Positions 25,229 through 34,877 are shown, counted from the stretch's first letter. The stretch: DNA of 64,000 nt from Chitinophaga sp. CB10 (GCA_001870995.2 MLAV02000009.1:1-64000), one strand, 5' to 3'. The notes: a model not told the origin generated them from the sequence alone. Made by a program: numbers and translations.

Positions 25229-28200
25229 TTCTTATTTTTTTTAGGTTTGTAAATTCCACGTATCTCCACCGTGCTCAATCCCTGTCCGCTCAGTCCTACA
25301 TCCTGCTGGGTCACCATATCCCTGGCGGACCGGAGGTTGGTACTCAGCTGCCTTCTCTTCAGGAAAAAGTTAAACACGGAGATGTTGACCTTAAAGTATT
25401 TGAATACATCATCCACCAGGTTCACCTGCTTTTGCGCAGGCGCTGACTGCTGCGTATTCGTTACTTCCTTGGGCGGGTCCGGCTGTTGGGGTTTGGATTT
25501 ACCCAGCGTGGCGATCTTAGCAGGCGTCATCTGAAAATGCACCCTGTCCACATAAATGGACCCGTCCTTATTGACGAACGTGCCATTGTTCCGTTTTCCA
25601 CCCCATTGAAACTGCAGCCTGTTGGCCAGCTGGGGCACGCCGGTGGCGCGCCAGATATGCTCCGCGGTATTTTTACCGATTTGCGTGGCTCCCTGTATCA
25701 GCGTGAGGTCGATGGCAGTGCCAAATTCATGGCGGCTGCTGCCCGCCTGTGCGTTGCTGCTGTTTTCCTTATTCAGGTCCACCTGTTGCTGAAAGGATCT
25801 GAAACCTCCCCTGGGTGTGATGGATACAAAGTATCCCAGCTTGTTGATCTCTTCAATCAATTCCCGGAATGCTTCCCATTGGGCATCCGTGTACCCGTCC
25901 AGCGGTTTACCCTGTACTTTATTGCCGGGCGCCAGCTGCGCCGCCCTGTCCTTACTGCCGGAGGAAGCGCGCTGTTCTTTTGTTTCAGCAGCGGGCTGCG
26001 GGGCCGGAGCCGGAGCCGGCGCTTTCGATTGCTTCAGTTCATTGAACTTCTCCTCCGGGATGGCTTCGATGATATTAAAGTACGAAGCATACACGCCGGG
26101 CCTTTCCGTTTTATCTTCCGGATCTTTTTCAATGCTGAGTCCATAGATCAGTTGCTCCACCATTCCCCTGCTTACCTGTATGGTTGTACTGGCATCCACG
26201 CCGTTCTCACCAACGCTCAGGCTGTGCTGCACGCCTTCTACAAAAAATATTTCCCCCGTAGGTTTATACCGGATAAAGTTGCCGGCTTTGATCCGCCTGT
26301 CGCGGTTGATCACAATCGTCCCGCTCCTGGTGAAAGGCAGATAGGCAGTCGTTTCCATCATATGCTTGAGATCCAGGAAGGTCTGCTCTTCAATGATAGA
26401 GATAGAGCCGGAGGTTCGGGGGTTGAAGGCAGCACTTGGCAAATAGTTATGCGTAAGCTGCATCGCCCTGGAGCCAAACTGCTCTGCATACTCCGGGAAA
26501 AACACGGCAGGCAGGTAAGCGGTTGCCAGCTGGTCCTTCTGCCCGATGGGGCTGGCTTTGGGCAGTAACTGGTACCACGATATTGCCTCTGCATCTGAAA
26601 ATTCCAGGGATTCAGATATACAGGCTTCCTCCTCTATTTCCACCAACCGGGGCGAGAGTTCAGGCGCCTTCCCTTTACCGTCCGGCGGCCGCTCCGCCAT
26701 ATCCAGCTCGGTACTAACATTGCCCCGGAGGGCGCTGAGTATGGAAGCCCGGTCAAACGGCGGCTTGCGCAGTGTGACGTAAAACATATCCCCATAGGTA
26801 TCCATACTGAATTCCACAAAAGGATACTGGCATACCTTGCGGAATATATTTATCAGGCTACCGGAGGCAGAGGAAAGCGTGCTGTCTATCAGCCTTCTGT
26901 TACTTACGCTCTTGTCCACAATCAGCTTCACAATTTGCCAGATTCCCTTTGCCAGCTTTTTCTCGATCTCCGGTTTAAACACAGGCCTTGTCTCTTCCAA
27001 GTTGATATACCTGTCCATCGGAACGCTCCATTCCTTGAGCTTGTAGGTGGACATGGTAGGGTCCTCGTAATGGAAGTTGTAGACATTCGTTACGATGTAG
27101 TTCGGCAGCCTGTCTTCCGGCACTTCTTCCCTGCCGCCGGCCAGCGAAGGATAGGTCGTTTTTTTCCACCCGATGGTCAATGGCACATTTTTATCCGCCT
27201 TCCGGGTTTTTACCTTTCGGATATAGACAAAGAAGCGATGTACCTCGTTGAATATTTCCTCGAGCTTGGCATTTTCATCCTTCGCGTCGGGATACGCCTG
27301 TTGCGTGCCCTGCCTGATTTCACGGAAAATGTCAATGGCTGCCTTCTTTTCCCTGGCCAGCGCATTCCTGATTTTCTCGTTATGGGCGATATTTTCCGGA
27401 ACGGGGTCGTAGCGGTAATTCAGTTTGTCTTCCTGCTGGTTGTAAGCTTCAAACAGGGAGTCAGGCACGATGCTGATAGTGGACAATTGCTGTATAATGA
27501 ACTTGATGAGCTTATCAATTGCCTGGTTCTTATAAAGCCCCAGGGCATAGATGCCATTTCCATTCACCACACGCTGCATCAGCGGGTTACTGTTGGATGC
27601 TGAGCCGGATATACCCAGCTTGCCCTGTGTAAATTCAAACGGGAAGAAATAGGTCCCGTCATCGTAAAACAGTTTGGATAAATCCCTGCCCGTCACTTCA
27701 ATATTCACCTCGTTGCGGGCGGCGTTGAGCTGAATGCCGGCCTTGTCTACCAGGCCAATCATATCATAGATACGGCCCGGCAATGAGGTTTTGTTGATGA
27801 TATCCGCATACTGATCTTTTTCCCGCTGCCCGGCTTCCAGCTGCAGGGTTTCAAAACGGATGAACACCACATCGTTCGGGCTGATGATGGAATTGAAGAG
27901 GAAACTACTTCTGACAGGATCGTTTGCTTCCTCTCCCTCGCCATCGGCTTTATACCTGAACATATTCCCGCTGGAAAAAAATCCTGTACGGCCGATCACA
28001 TCCGGCTCCAGGTAAGTTTTACGTTCATTCATCCGCAACACCCATTCACTGTTTTCCATCATGCAGCTCACGGGTGCGAGCGACAGCTGGAAGCTGCCCC
28101 CTCCGGTACGTGTAACCGAGGTAGTGAGGCTGGTGATATAGGGCGTTACGTCGAAGATCTTGCCGGACTTTTGCTCGTCTTTATTATCCGTCAGGGCTTT

Positions 28201-28668
28201 GCACCATATCCATACCGTAGCATTCGGAAACTGCTGGATCGTATTGCCTACGCCCTGCACCGTGCCATTGCCCTGCAGCCGGCCCACGGTACGGTAGTCC
28301 TTATCCGACTCCAACCTGGCCAGTGCGGCGGCTTTGAACTGGATCGCGTCATTACTCACCACTTCTATCCCTTCCGTCATCAACGCACAGCGGTCCACCT
28401 TATCAATTTCCACCGCCAGCTTGGTACCCGGCAGCAACTCCATATCCGCCACTTTCTTTTGCTTGTACAGCTCCTGCATCTCCGGGGAATGCTGCCGGAT
28501 AATGGACTCGGCATTTGTCCGCCCCGGCCAAAGCTCCACCTTCCCAAATGCTTCTATATCGCTCGCATACGCGAAAGCAATGGACCCCATTTCCATGATA
28601 AAGTCGCGCACTGTCTTCAGTTCCGGACTGGTATGTGTGATTATATAAACTTTGTCATTTTGCTCCAT
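25225..28668 (-). CDS. Tail hub protein fused to an M15 peptidase
   Basis: The protein has 1147 residues, far longer than a simple gpD/gp27 hub. The first 850 residues are strand-rich hub-like sequence with many charged loops (ILPGRIYDMIGLVDKAGIQ, VEGVQHSLSVGENGVDAST). An Ala/Pro linker near 870-885 precedes an M15-type DD-carboxypeptidase/endopeptidase domain at about 920-1047. Zinc ligands H980 and D987 lie in SRHEFGTAIDLT, and H1044 lies in VHFQM. About 100 further residues follow. The domain would cut peptidoglycan cross-links so that the tube can reach the inner membrane. The stop overlaps the spike gene by four bases. Confidence 0.75.
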   Translation of the reverse strand: MEQNDKVYIITHTSPELKTVRDFIMEMGSIAFAYASDIEAFGKVELWPGRTNAESIIRQHSPEMQELYKQKKVADMELLPGTKLAVEIDKVDRCALMTEGIEVVSNDAIQFKAAALARLESDKDYRTVGRLQGNGTVQGVGNTIQQFPNATVWIWCKALTDNKDEQKSGKIFDVTPYITSLTTSVTRTGGGSFQLSLAPVSCMMENSEWVLRMNERKTYLEPDVIGRTGFFSSGNMFRYKADGEGEEANDPVRSSFLFNSIISPNDVVFIRFETLQLEAGQREKDQYADIINKTSLPGRIYDMIGLVDKAGIQLNAARNEVNIEVTGRDLSKLFYDDGTYFFPFEFTQGKLGISGSASNSNPLMQRVVNGNGIYALGLYKNQAIDKLIKFIIQQLSTISIVPDSLFEAYNQQEDKLNYRYDPVPENIAHNEKIRNALAREKKAAIDIFREIRQGTQQAYPDAKDENAKLEEIFNEVHRFFVYIRKVKTRKADKNVPLTIGWKKTTYPSLAGGREEVPEDRLPNYIVTNVYNFHYEDPTMSTYKLKEWSVPMDRYINLEETRPVFKPEIEKKLAKGIWQIVKLIVDKSVSNRRLIDSTLSSASGSLINIFRKVCQYPFVEFSMDTYGDMFYVTLRKPPFDRASILSALRGNVSTELDMAERPPDGKGKAPELSPRLVEIEEEACISESLEFSDAEAISWYQLLPKASPIGQKDQLATAYLPAVFFPEYAEQFGSRAMQLTHNYLPSAAFNPRTSGSISIIEEQTFLDLKHMMETTAYLPFTRSGTIVINRDRRIKAGNFIRYKPTGEIFFVEGVQHSLSVGENGVDASTTIQVSRGMVEQLIYGLSIEKDPEDKTERPGVYASYFNIIEAIPEEKFNELKQSKAPAPAPAPQPAAETKEQRASSGSKDRAAQLAPGNKVQGKPLDGYTDAQWEAFRELIEEINKLGYFVSITPRGGFRSFQQQVDLNKENSSNAQAGSSRHEFGTAIDLTLIQGATQIGKNTAEHIWRATGVPQLANRLQFQWGGKRNNGTFVNKDGSIYVDRVHFQMTPAKIATLGKSKPQQPDPPKEVTNTQQSAPAQKQVNLVDDVFKYFKVNISVFNFFLKRRQLSTNLRSARDMVTQQDVGLSGQGLSTVEIRGIYKPKKNKK

Positions 28669-28671
28669 ACA

Positions 28672-30711
28672 CTAGTTGCTTTTTTTCACAAATGGGGTTG
28701 GCGGATTCGTATTCTTTTGCCGCTGCATGTATTCCATCGGGTCCCACGGTTTGTAGTAATTGGTGGAAGGCGCAGCCTGGCTGGCATTTACCTTAATCGA
28801 ACCATTGGCCAGCTCGATAGTCGCGCCGCTGAAAGTATGCCGGATTGCATCCCCCACCTGGTTGGTGAGGCCACTGAGAATCTCCCCGAAGGATTTGAGG
28901 TACAGCTCTTTCTTTTCCGCTGTTTCCCTTTCCATTTCCGTGGTATGGCTGGCGCCGAGAGATTTAAAGAGCTCCCCGTATTGTGCGCTGCTTTGTAACG
29001 ATTCCAGGTAACGCTTATCCGTGGCGCCTTCCAGGGAATTGCTGTTATTATAAATTTCGTTGACGGCGTTATAACTCAGCTGTGGGAACAGGTTCTTGAG
29101 CATAAACTTGCCCATATCGCTATTGCCGCCTAACTGGTGGGCGTATTTCAACATGGACTGTAAGTACTCCATACCATGTTCGCCGGAGAGGCCCTGCTCC
29201 TGCATTTGCATGATTTCAAACAACCCGGCATTCGGCGCCAGCCTCCGCAGGCTCATGAAGGAAAGGGCTTTCATGGAATCCGCATCCGGGTGCGACAAAC
29301 CATTCTGTACTGCCAGCAGGTTATCCATTCCTCTCGGGTCAGTGATCTGCCATTGCCCGCCGATGCCGTGGAATTTGGTCATGATATCCGCCGTCGTGCC
29401 CGTAGCCACGTAGGTCTGGTTTTTCAGGAATTCCCTTTGCAGGTCCGAAAACTTGTGCAGGAAATCCCCGAGCCCGGAGTAGTCGCCCGGCCTTACGATA
29501 TCCGCTTTCTGCGCTTTGCTGATCAACCCGCCTACCAGGCCGGTGAGCGATTTATTATCCCCCTTGTTGGTGCCTTGCAGTTCGATCAGGTTGAGCAGTT
29601 CATTTTTGTCGAGGCTATAGGCCCTGGCAATCGGCACCAGTTCACTGGTATAGCGCGCGGCATCCGCTGTTCCGCCTTTCAGCGCTACCTGTTCCATCAG
29701 CTTCAGCACTTCGAACCGGTCCATACCATAGTTGGTCATGTTGGGAGGCGTCACCGCTCCTTCCCCTCCCTGCAGGCCGCTGATGCGGTTGGAGAGCGCG
29801 AGGTATTCCTGCGTGGCGATTGCCTGCTTCTCCCGGATTTCGCCAACGGTACCGCCGATAGCGCTGCCGATGGCATAGCCCAGCGCGGGCCCTATAACGG
29901 GGATGAACGCACCGATTGCGCCCCCTATCAGGCCACTGGTTTCCTGCGTCGTGCTTTTGATCATATGGAAGCTGTTCTCAGCATTTGCTGCGGTGCTGAC
30001 GGCTTCCTGCCCGTAGGATAATACGCTGCCGACGGCATCCCAGTTGAGCGACTTCAGCACATTCTTTATGCCACCGCGCACCGGGCTATCGCCACCGCCT
30101 CCACCGCCGCCATCGCCTCCTTCGCAGGAGCAGGTCACTTCCTCGGGAATAAGTTCACCCAGTTTGCTGACTTCTTCCTGTACCGCCTCTATTGCCGCAA
30201 CGATGGAGTCCGTGCTGCCGGCCATCTGGGCCACCTGCATCTGGGCGGCGTTGAGTATGGCGCTGCCATTATCCTGCACGGCCCGGAGCAATGCCTCAAA
30301 TTCATTGTTGCCGCCGGAGCCTTTCGCCTGCAAGCCTTTCAGGTTACGGGAAGCGGTATAGCTCCAGTCCACCCTGTCCACGCCGCTTAGCGTGGTATTG
30401 CCAGCCGGCATGCCGGGTACGGCGCTCAGGGCACGGATACGGCTTAGTTCCATTTCCGCCTGCCGCTGCTCCCGGTAATACGCATTACGCCGCCGTGCTA
30501 CCGCCATTTCCAGGTTACTGAGCCTCGTGAGGGCGTCTACCTGGTCGTTGAGCATCTTCAGCTGATCGCTGCCAATGCGCAACAGGCTTTTCCCATCTTC
30601 CAGCATCGTCCTGTTGGTATCCGTAGCCTGTTGTTTCAACCTGGCGAGGTAGGCTGTCAGGTCTGTTCCACCATTGCTTATTGTAACCTGAATACTGTTA
30701 TCTCCAGCCAT
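28672..30711 (-). CDS. Tape-measure protein
   Basis: The protein has 679 residues. Residues 1-110 are a long coiled coil rich in Arg, Gln and Leu (TNRTMLEDGKSLLRIGSDQLKMLNDQV). Residues 195-215 are a Gly/Cys run, and near 260 there is a glycine-zipper hydrophobic stretch (SGLIGGAIGAFIPVIGPALGYAIGS), as in tape measures that line the tube and insert in the target membrane. The remainder is helical. Place in the locus, between assembly chaperones and hub, fits. A length of 679 residues would correspond to a tail of about 100 nm if the common 1.5 angstrom per residue rule holds. Confidence 0.75.
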   Translation of the reverse strand: MAGDNSIQVTISNGGTDLTAYLARLKQQATDTNRTMLEDGKSLLRIGSDQLKMLNDQVDALTRLSNLEMAVARRRNAYYREQRQAEMELSRIRALSAVPGMPAGNTTLSGVDRVDWSYTASRNLKGLQAKGSGGNNEFEALLRAVQDNGSAILNAAQMQVAQMAGSTDSIVAAIEAVQEEVSKLGELIPEEVTCSCEGGDGGGGGGGDSPVRGGIKNVLKSLNWDAVGSVLSYGQEAVSTAANAENSFHMIKSTTQETSGLIGGAIGAFIPVIGPALGYAIGSAIGGTVGEIREKQAIATQEYLALSNRISGLQGGEGAVTPPNMTNYGMDRFEVLKLMEQVALKGGTADAARYTSELVPIARAYSLDKNELLNLIELQGTNKGDNKSLTGLVGGLISKAQKADIVRPGDYSGLGDFLHKFSDLQREFLKNQTYVATGTTADIMTKFHGIGGQWQITDPRGMDNLLAVQNGLSHPDADSMKALSFMSLRRLAPNAGLFEIMQMQEQGLSGEHGMEYLQSMLKYAHQLGGNSDMGKFMLKNLFPQLSYNAVNEIYNNSNSLEGATDKRYLESLQSSAQYGELFKSLGASHTTEMERETAEKKELYLKSFGEILSGLTNQVGDAIRHTFSGATIELANGSIKVNASQAAPSTNYYKPWDPMEYMQRQKNTNPPTPFVKKSN

Positions 30712-30715
30712 AAGA

Positions 30716-31036
30716 TTAATACTGAATAGTGTTTAAATCGATATTGGACAGATCTTCAAATAGCTTCTCCTCCTCAACGGGGTTGCTACGTTCTCTGATC
30801 CAGCTACCTTTCTGCAATTCTTTTTCTGTCTCTTTCTGGTGTAAATAGAATTCGCCGGCTTCCTTAAAGGCTTCCTCTTCCAGGAACTCGATCAGGATAT
30901 TGATTTGGCACAACTCACGATGAGCGGCTGTGCCAAATCCAACCTGGTATTTCTTCCTGTACCATTTGTCCAGTGGAAACCGACTATTCCATTTTACAGC
31001 ATATAACTTCAGGTTATCCAGTGCCGCATGCTTCAT
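30716..31036 (-). CDS. Second tail assembly chaperone-like protein
   Basis: The protein has 106 residues, mostly helical, with a Trp/Tyr/Lys-rich start (FPLDKWYRKKYQVGFG) and an acidic middle (ILIEFLEEEAFKEAGEFYLHQKETEKEL). The size, charge and place between tube and tape measure are those of the second chaperone gene in tailed phages. Its ATG overlaps the stop of the preceding gene as TAATG, so it is made by re-initiation. I see no slippery heptamer at the junction that would support the ribosomal frameshift used by many siphophages. Confidence 0.6.
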   Translation of the reverse strand: MKHAALDNLKLYAVKWNSRFPLDKWYRKKYQVGFGTAAHRELCQINILIEFLEEEAFKEAGEFYLHQKETEKELQKGSWIRERSNPVEEEKLFEDLSNIDLNTIQY

Positions 31037-31419
31037 TATGGTTGTTTATCGCTGGGGTTGGCAAGTATCCTGTCCCACTCTTCCAGCCACGGCACTACTT
31101 TGGTGATATACTCGTTGAGTACCGTTTCCATTTTGTCGCGGTCCAGGGCGAAGAGCGACTTCACCATCAGGTCGTCCCGGAGTTGTGGCAGCAGCACATT
31201 CAGCGTGGCCACCGCATCGATGGTCACTGCGCTGCGCAGGAAACCTGCGTCATAGCTGTATTTCAGCTTTTCATAATTGCCTCCGGAGAACTGCGCCTTC
31301 AACACGTCGATGTCAATCAGTTGACCGGTGTTGGGGTAGTTGATGGAATAATCGTTATTACCAATACGGACAGATACAGATCTGAGCGGCATTTTCTTTT
31401 CGTTGGTGCCTTCGTTCAT
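31036..31419 (-). CDS. Tail assembly chaperone-like protein
   Basis: The protein has 127 residues. It starts with a beta region (VSVRIGNNDYSINYPNTGQLIDIDVLKAQF) and continues with helices ending in a Trp/Pro-rich tail (VVPWLEEWDRIL). This is the usual build of the first chaperone that coats the tape measure during tail assembly. It lies 48 bases after the tube gene and shares a TAATG junction with the following gene. The identity is by position and composition. Confidence 0.6.
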   Translation of the reverse strand: MNEGTNEKKMPLRSVSVRIGNNDYSINYPNTGQLIDIDVLKAQFSGGNYEKLKYSYDAGFLRSAVTIDAVATLNVLLPQLRDDLMVKSLFALDRDKMETVLNEYITKVVPWLEEWDRILANPSDKQP

Positions 31420-31467
31420 TATGAAAAAGCGTTAAATGTGAACAATCTTGTTTGGGGTTGATTCCTT

Positions 31468-31968
31468 TTATTGAATAAAGGTGATCGGGGTCAGGTATTT
31501 GAAGGATTGGTTGTGACCAGCAATAGCGCCTTCACTGATGTTGAAGCTGTCGGATTCTATCAGACAGTTCTTCACGCTGGCGTAGGGCTGTAATTTAGGT
31601 TTGATCACGCCCTGCGCATCGATCACGTCTGTCACCTTCTTGAAGATATCCAGCTGCACGCCTTCATTGTCCAGGATCAGCTGATCTTCGAAGGAAGTGC
31701 CGCCGCTCAGCACCTGCGAACCGATGCTCGGGAACGCTCTTCTGATGGCGTTCTTAATCCCTGTTTTATCGAAGCGTACTTCCATGAACTCACAGGTCAG
31801 CGTGCCTTCCCATTCCGTCACCGCCTGTTCGGATGCCAGGATAGTGCCTATACCTCTCACGGGTACTCTGCGGATAGTTTCTGTAGCGGTTACGTTGCGC
31901 ATTAAACCGATCACTTCTCCCGCGCTTTTAATTAAAGCGATAGCGCCAGTAAAAACCTTGTCTGCCAT
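31468..31968 (-). CDS. Tail tube protein
   Basis: I prefer the ATG at 31968 (MADKVFTGAIALIKSAG...), giving 166 residues; the upstream extension is hydrophobic and unlike tube proteins. The sequence is a compact beta barrel with the GxGTxLASEQAVTEWEGTLTC strand pair and a long loop, as in gpFII/Hcp-type tubes. It follows the sheath gene, the standard order for contractile tails. It would polymerise as hexameric rings inside the sheath. Only one tube gene is present; eCIS loci usually have two. Confidence 0.75.
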   Translation of the reverse strand: MADKVFTGAIALIKSAGEVIGLMRNVTATETIRRVPVRGIGTILASEQAVTEWEGTLTCEFMEVRFDKTGIKNAIRRAFPSIGSQVLSGGTSFEDQLILDNEGVQLDIFKKVTDVIDAQGVIKPKLQPYASVKNCLIESDSFNISEGAIAGHNQSFKYLTPITFIQ

Positions 31969-32019
31969 TAAAAAAAATATAAAACTTACAGCGATCTGCA
32001 ATCTTCACGGGGCGGAAGC

Positions 32020-33657
32020 CTAGGCTTCCAGGATCACGCCGGTGATCACGATTTTGTTTACCTCGAAGTTCGGTACGAACTCATACTGCACGTAGTAGTT
32101 ATCGCCGGAAACCGTGGCGCTCACATTGCCGAAGCGGATGATCAGGTTATCCGTAAGGGCGTTGGCGGTTCTGCTCTGGAGGAAGCCTTCCAGCCATGCT
32201 TTCAGGTCAGCCTCGGTCACGCTGTTGCGGTTAGGGCCCACGTTATCTTTCCCGAAGAACTTACGTTTTGCATTCACCACAATTTCCTTGTTCAATTGCG
32301 CAGTGATGCGTTTCACGGCAATGCTCGGCGAAGTGCCGTCTTCATTGACGAGGTACTCGTTCCGCTGCAGGGTATTGATGCCCTGGAGGATCACGTAGTC
32401 GTCCAGTTCGTAATCGTAATGGGTTACCAGCAGCCCGTTGTTATTGGCCAGTTCCAGCTCGGCGTTGTCCAGCTTATGCACTTCCCCGTTGATACCGATA
32501 CGTTTGAAGGTAGCAGGGGTTTGCGGCGCCAGGCCGGCGATACGGCCCAGTACTGCGGCTGCTTTATACAGCTGGCTTACCAGTTTGAAACCGGATTGGG
32601 TCGTCAGCTTGGCAGCGCCGTGTACAAGGATCACTTTATCGCTGTTGTAATAATGCGCTGCGGCAATGCTGGAATTTTCCCCGGTGTTGAAGCCTGCTTT
32701 ATCCGCCTGTGCGGCTGCCACCATAAAGCGCTCGTATTTGGATTCGCCGCTGGTGATGAAATCAAGCAGTTTCAGGTTATTGGCATGCTTCACTTCATCC
32801 GCATAACGGGTGCTGAAGAAGAAAGTGAAATCCAGCGTGTTCAGGGCGTTCAGCGCCGCGTCGAAAGCTGCCGGCGTATAAGCCTCTGTAGCGCCGGTTG
32901 CCGGTACATAATCAGGGTAGGTGGTCAGGTCCGCTGCTACGATGGCGCCGGTAGTAGTTACCGCGGAACTTTTCAGGCGGAAACCGGTTTTGAACGTAGT
33001 GCTGGCATTCATCCAGGCTACCAGTTCCGTGATAGTGGCTACTTCCGGAGAAGCTACCACCAGGGCGGCGCGGCTATCCGCAGCGGCAATGCCATCATAA
33101 GGCGCATTGTTCAGCGCATCGGTACCCTTGAAGGAACCATGGTAGAGGGACAGCACAAATTTGTCCTTATCGGAAACGCCTGCACTGAGTTTAGCCGCAT
33201 AACCGCCGGCCAGTTTACCGCCGGTAATCACGCCGTTGGCGTTGAGCCCTTCATCCAGCGTTTGCAGTTCCAGGCTGCCGTTGGTCAGCGTCAGGCTGAT
33301 GGTAGCCGGAGCGGATTCCCTGGCATGCACGAGGAATACCTTGCTGACGCCATTGATAGGCTCCGCGGCAGCGGTGGCAGGTTTGAACAGCGGTAAAGCC
33401 AGGTTCCACAGTTCGCCTCCTTTCACAAAGTCGCGCATGGCCTGCAGGGAAGTGAATTCGTAAATACTGTCCGCACCCTGCCTCGCAGTACCCAGCACGC
33501 CGGCGCCTGCGCCAAAACCAGCGCCGATACCGTCATCAATAATTACAATGTTACCATAGGACAAATTGGTAGGAGGGTTAACGATGCCTGACCTGGTAAT
33601 TGCATATACGCCTGGTAACGACGTAAGCTTTCCGTTAATGTTTACTTTTGTTGCCAT
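32020..33657 (-). CDS. Contractile tail sheath protein
   Basis: The protein has 545 residues, within the range of sheath proteins. The N-terminus has the SLPGVYAITRSGIVNPPTNLSYGNIVIIDD strand for the neighbour handshake, and the middle has a variable beta insertion (about 110-230). The C-terminus has NSVTEADLKAWLEGFLQSR and IRFGNVSATVSGDNYYVQYEFVPNFEVNKIVITGVI, the conserved extended arm of sheath proteins. Contraction of this sheath would drive the tube. There is a single sheath gene, as in R-type pyocins and myophages, not the three of Afp/PVC loci. Confidence 0.9.
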   Translation of the reverse strand: MATKVNINGKLTSLPGVYAITRSGIVNPPTNLSYGNIVIIDDGIGAGFGAGAGVLGTARQGADSIYEFTSLQAMRDFVKGGELWNLALPLFKPATAAAEPINGVSKVFLVHARESAPATISLTLTNGSLELQTLDEGLNANGVITGGKLAGGYAAKLSAGVSDKDKFVLSLYHGSFKGTDALNNAPYDGIAAADSRAALVVASPEVATITELVAWMNASTTFKTGFRLKSSAVTTTGAIVAADLTTYPDYVPATGATEAYTPAAFDAALNALNTLDFTFFFSTRYADEVKHANNLKLLDFITSGESKYERFMVAAAQADKAGFNTGENSSIAAAHYYNSDKVILVHGAAKLTTQSGFKLVSQLYKAAAVLGRIAGLAPQTPATFKRIGINGEVHKLDNAELELANNNGLLVTHYDYELDDYVILQGINTLQRNEYLVNEDGTSPSIAVKRITAQLNKEIVVNAKRKFFGKDNVGPNRNSVTEADLKAWLEGFLQSRTANALTDNLIIRFGNVSATVSGDNYYVQYEFVPNFEVNKIVITGVILEA

Positions 33658-33735
33658 TAAAAATACTAATCAATAATGATAGCAATCTTTACTAAAGATG
33701 TTGTGAAGCGATCTTGCGGAGTATAAAATCCTGCC

Positions 33736-34347
33736 TTATTGCAGCCCCGCAGGGATGGAAGGAGCGCTGTAGTTATACGCAAAGTTCAACAGGATACTCC
33801 TGTTTGTAATGGCGGGTAATAACGCCTCGTAACGTTCGCTGCTTCCACCTCCTATCGTAAGCTGTTCCAGCCCTGATAAATGCAGATGTAATTGTAAGGA
33901 TAATAACAAACCGGTAATGGTCGTATAAAGCATAGCCGCTTCGGCAGGGTTATCGGACAGGATCGTCAGCGACATTACCGCTTTCTTGCGCCGGGTAAAA
34001 TAGGTAGCCTCCCCATCGCCCAACACCAGATCATCCGCCGTTACAAAGCCCTGGCCCAACGCCAGCCACTCATCGGTGGATGCCGGCTCCTCGCGCTCCA
34101 TTGCGATGATCAATGCCGGCAAAGGCGTTTGCTGCGCCTCATACCGGTAACCCACCGTCAGCTTCCTGCCGCCGGATTCCTCTACCAGCAAGGCCCTGGC
34201 CTGCTGATAAAAATCATACCCCTCCCACTGCATCCCATTCAGCAATACGGCCAGGTAATCTGTAATAGCCGCCTTTACATGGGACAATGCTTTACCTATA
34301 CTTTCCTTCACCAATTGTTCAGGAAAAATATTCAGTGATTCCGCCAT
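33736..34347 (-). CDS. Putative tail terminator/completion protein
   Basis: The protein has 203 residues and is the first gene after the second promoter, just before the sheath. It is helical at the start (MAESLNIFPEQLVKESIGKALSHVKAAITDYLAVLL), then strand-rich (TPLPALIIAMEREEPA, AVMSLTILSDNPAEAAMLYTTITGLLLSLQ). The position and composition fit a tail terminator or neck protein that caps the tube and sheath. No family is named with confidence. The spacer of 78 bases to the sheath gene shows no clear promoter. Confidence 0.5.
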   Translation of the reverse strand: MAESLNIFPEQLVKESIGKALSHVKAAITDYLAVLLNGMQWEGYDFYQQARALLVEESGGRKLTVGYRYEAQQTPLPALIIAMEREEPASTDEWLALGQGFVTADDLVLGDGEATYFTRRKKAVMSLTILSDNPAEAAMLYTTITGLLLSLQLHLHLSGLEQLTIGGGSSERYEALLPAITNRSILLNFAYNYSAPSIPAGLQ

Positions 34348-34527
34348 AAAAAATACAATTGAAAACTATCCCGGTGTTAACAAGGGCCTGCAGTTTTTAT
34401 CGGATTAACAAACTAAAAAATAAATACAACCATCATTCCTTCATGAAAAATTGCATCTCTTAAAACTGGCTGCAGGAAAGTATTACAGGGGATTCATTCA
34501 TTCGGTTAACTAACAATCTTTATAAGT

Positions 34528-34558
34528 CAAAGATAAAAATTGCAGAGAAGAAAAACAA
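34528..34558 (-). promoter_or_regulatory. Bacteroidota-type promoter for the particle genes
   Basis: On the minus strand TTG (34556-34558) is followed after 20 bases by TATCTTTG (34528-34535), an exact TAnnTTTG -7 box. It lies about 180 bases upstream of the first particle gene (start 34347). A weak AT-rich hairpin (34558-34583) overlaps its upstream edge and may end the lysis-gene transcript. The rest of the 34348-34527 spacer shows only AT-rich sequence. Confidence 0.6.
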
Positions 34559-34589
34559 GTTTTAAATGATAAAAATGAAAACTTTTTTT

Positions 34590-34877
34590 CTATCCTATCG
34601 CAGCACTTGAACGCAGGTATTGCGCCACCGGCACATCGTTCGTATCCGCGTAAATTTTCAGGTGCAGCTGGTGTATCTCCGCAAAATAAATCATTTCATT
34701 TAAGGTATAAGGCACGCCCTTACTCCAGCAATAAAAGAGTTGTTGATCCAGGTAGGAAGTGATGCCGTTGATGGCGCTGAGGTAGAACTGCTCATCCTTA
34801 TCCAGCGGGTCTTTCAGCGTGGTAGCCATACTCACCGCTATTTTCCTTTCTACATCCGTAAACGTTAGTTGATGCAT
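34590..34877 (-). CDS. Small protein of the lysis/regulatory section (95 residues)
   Basis: The protein is helical and soluble, with several aromatic residues (EQFYLSAINGITSYLDQQLFYCWSKG) and no signal or membrane segment. Its start abuts the muramidase stop codon. A small soluble gene next to an endolysin could be an antiholin, a chaperone or unrelated. No family is recognised. Confidence 0.5.
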   Translation of the reverse strand: MHQLTFTDVERKIAVSMATTLKDPLDKDEQFYLSAINGITSYLDQQLFYCWSKGVPYTLNEMIYFAEIHQLHLKIYADTNDVPVAQYLRSSAAIG

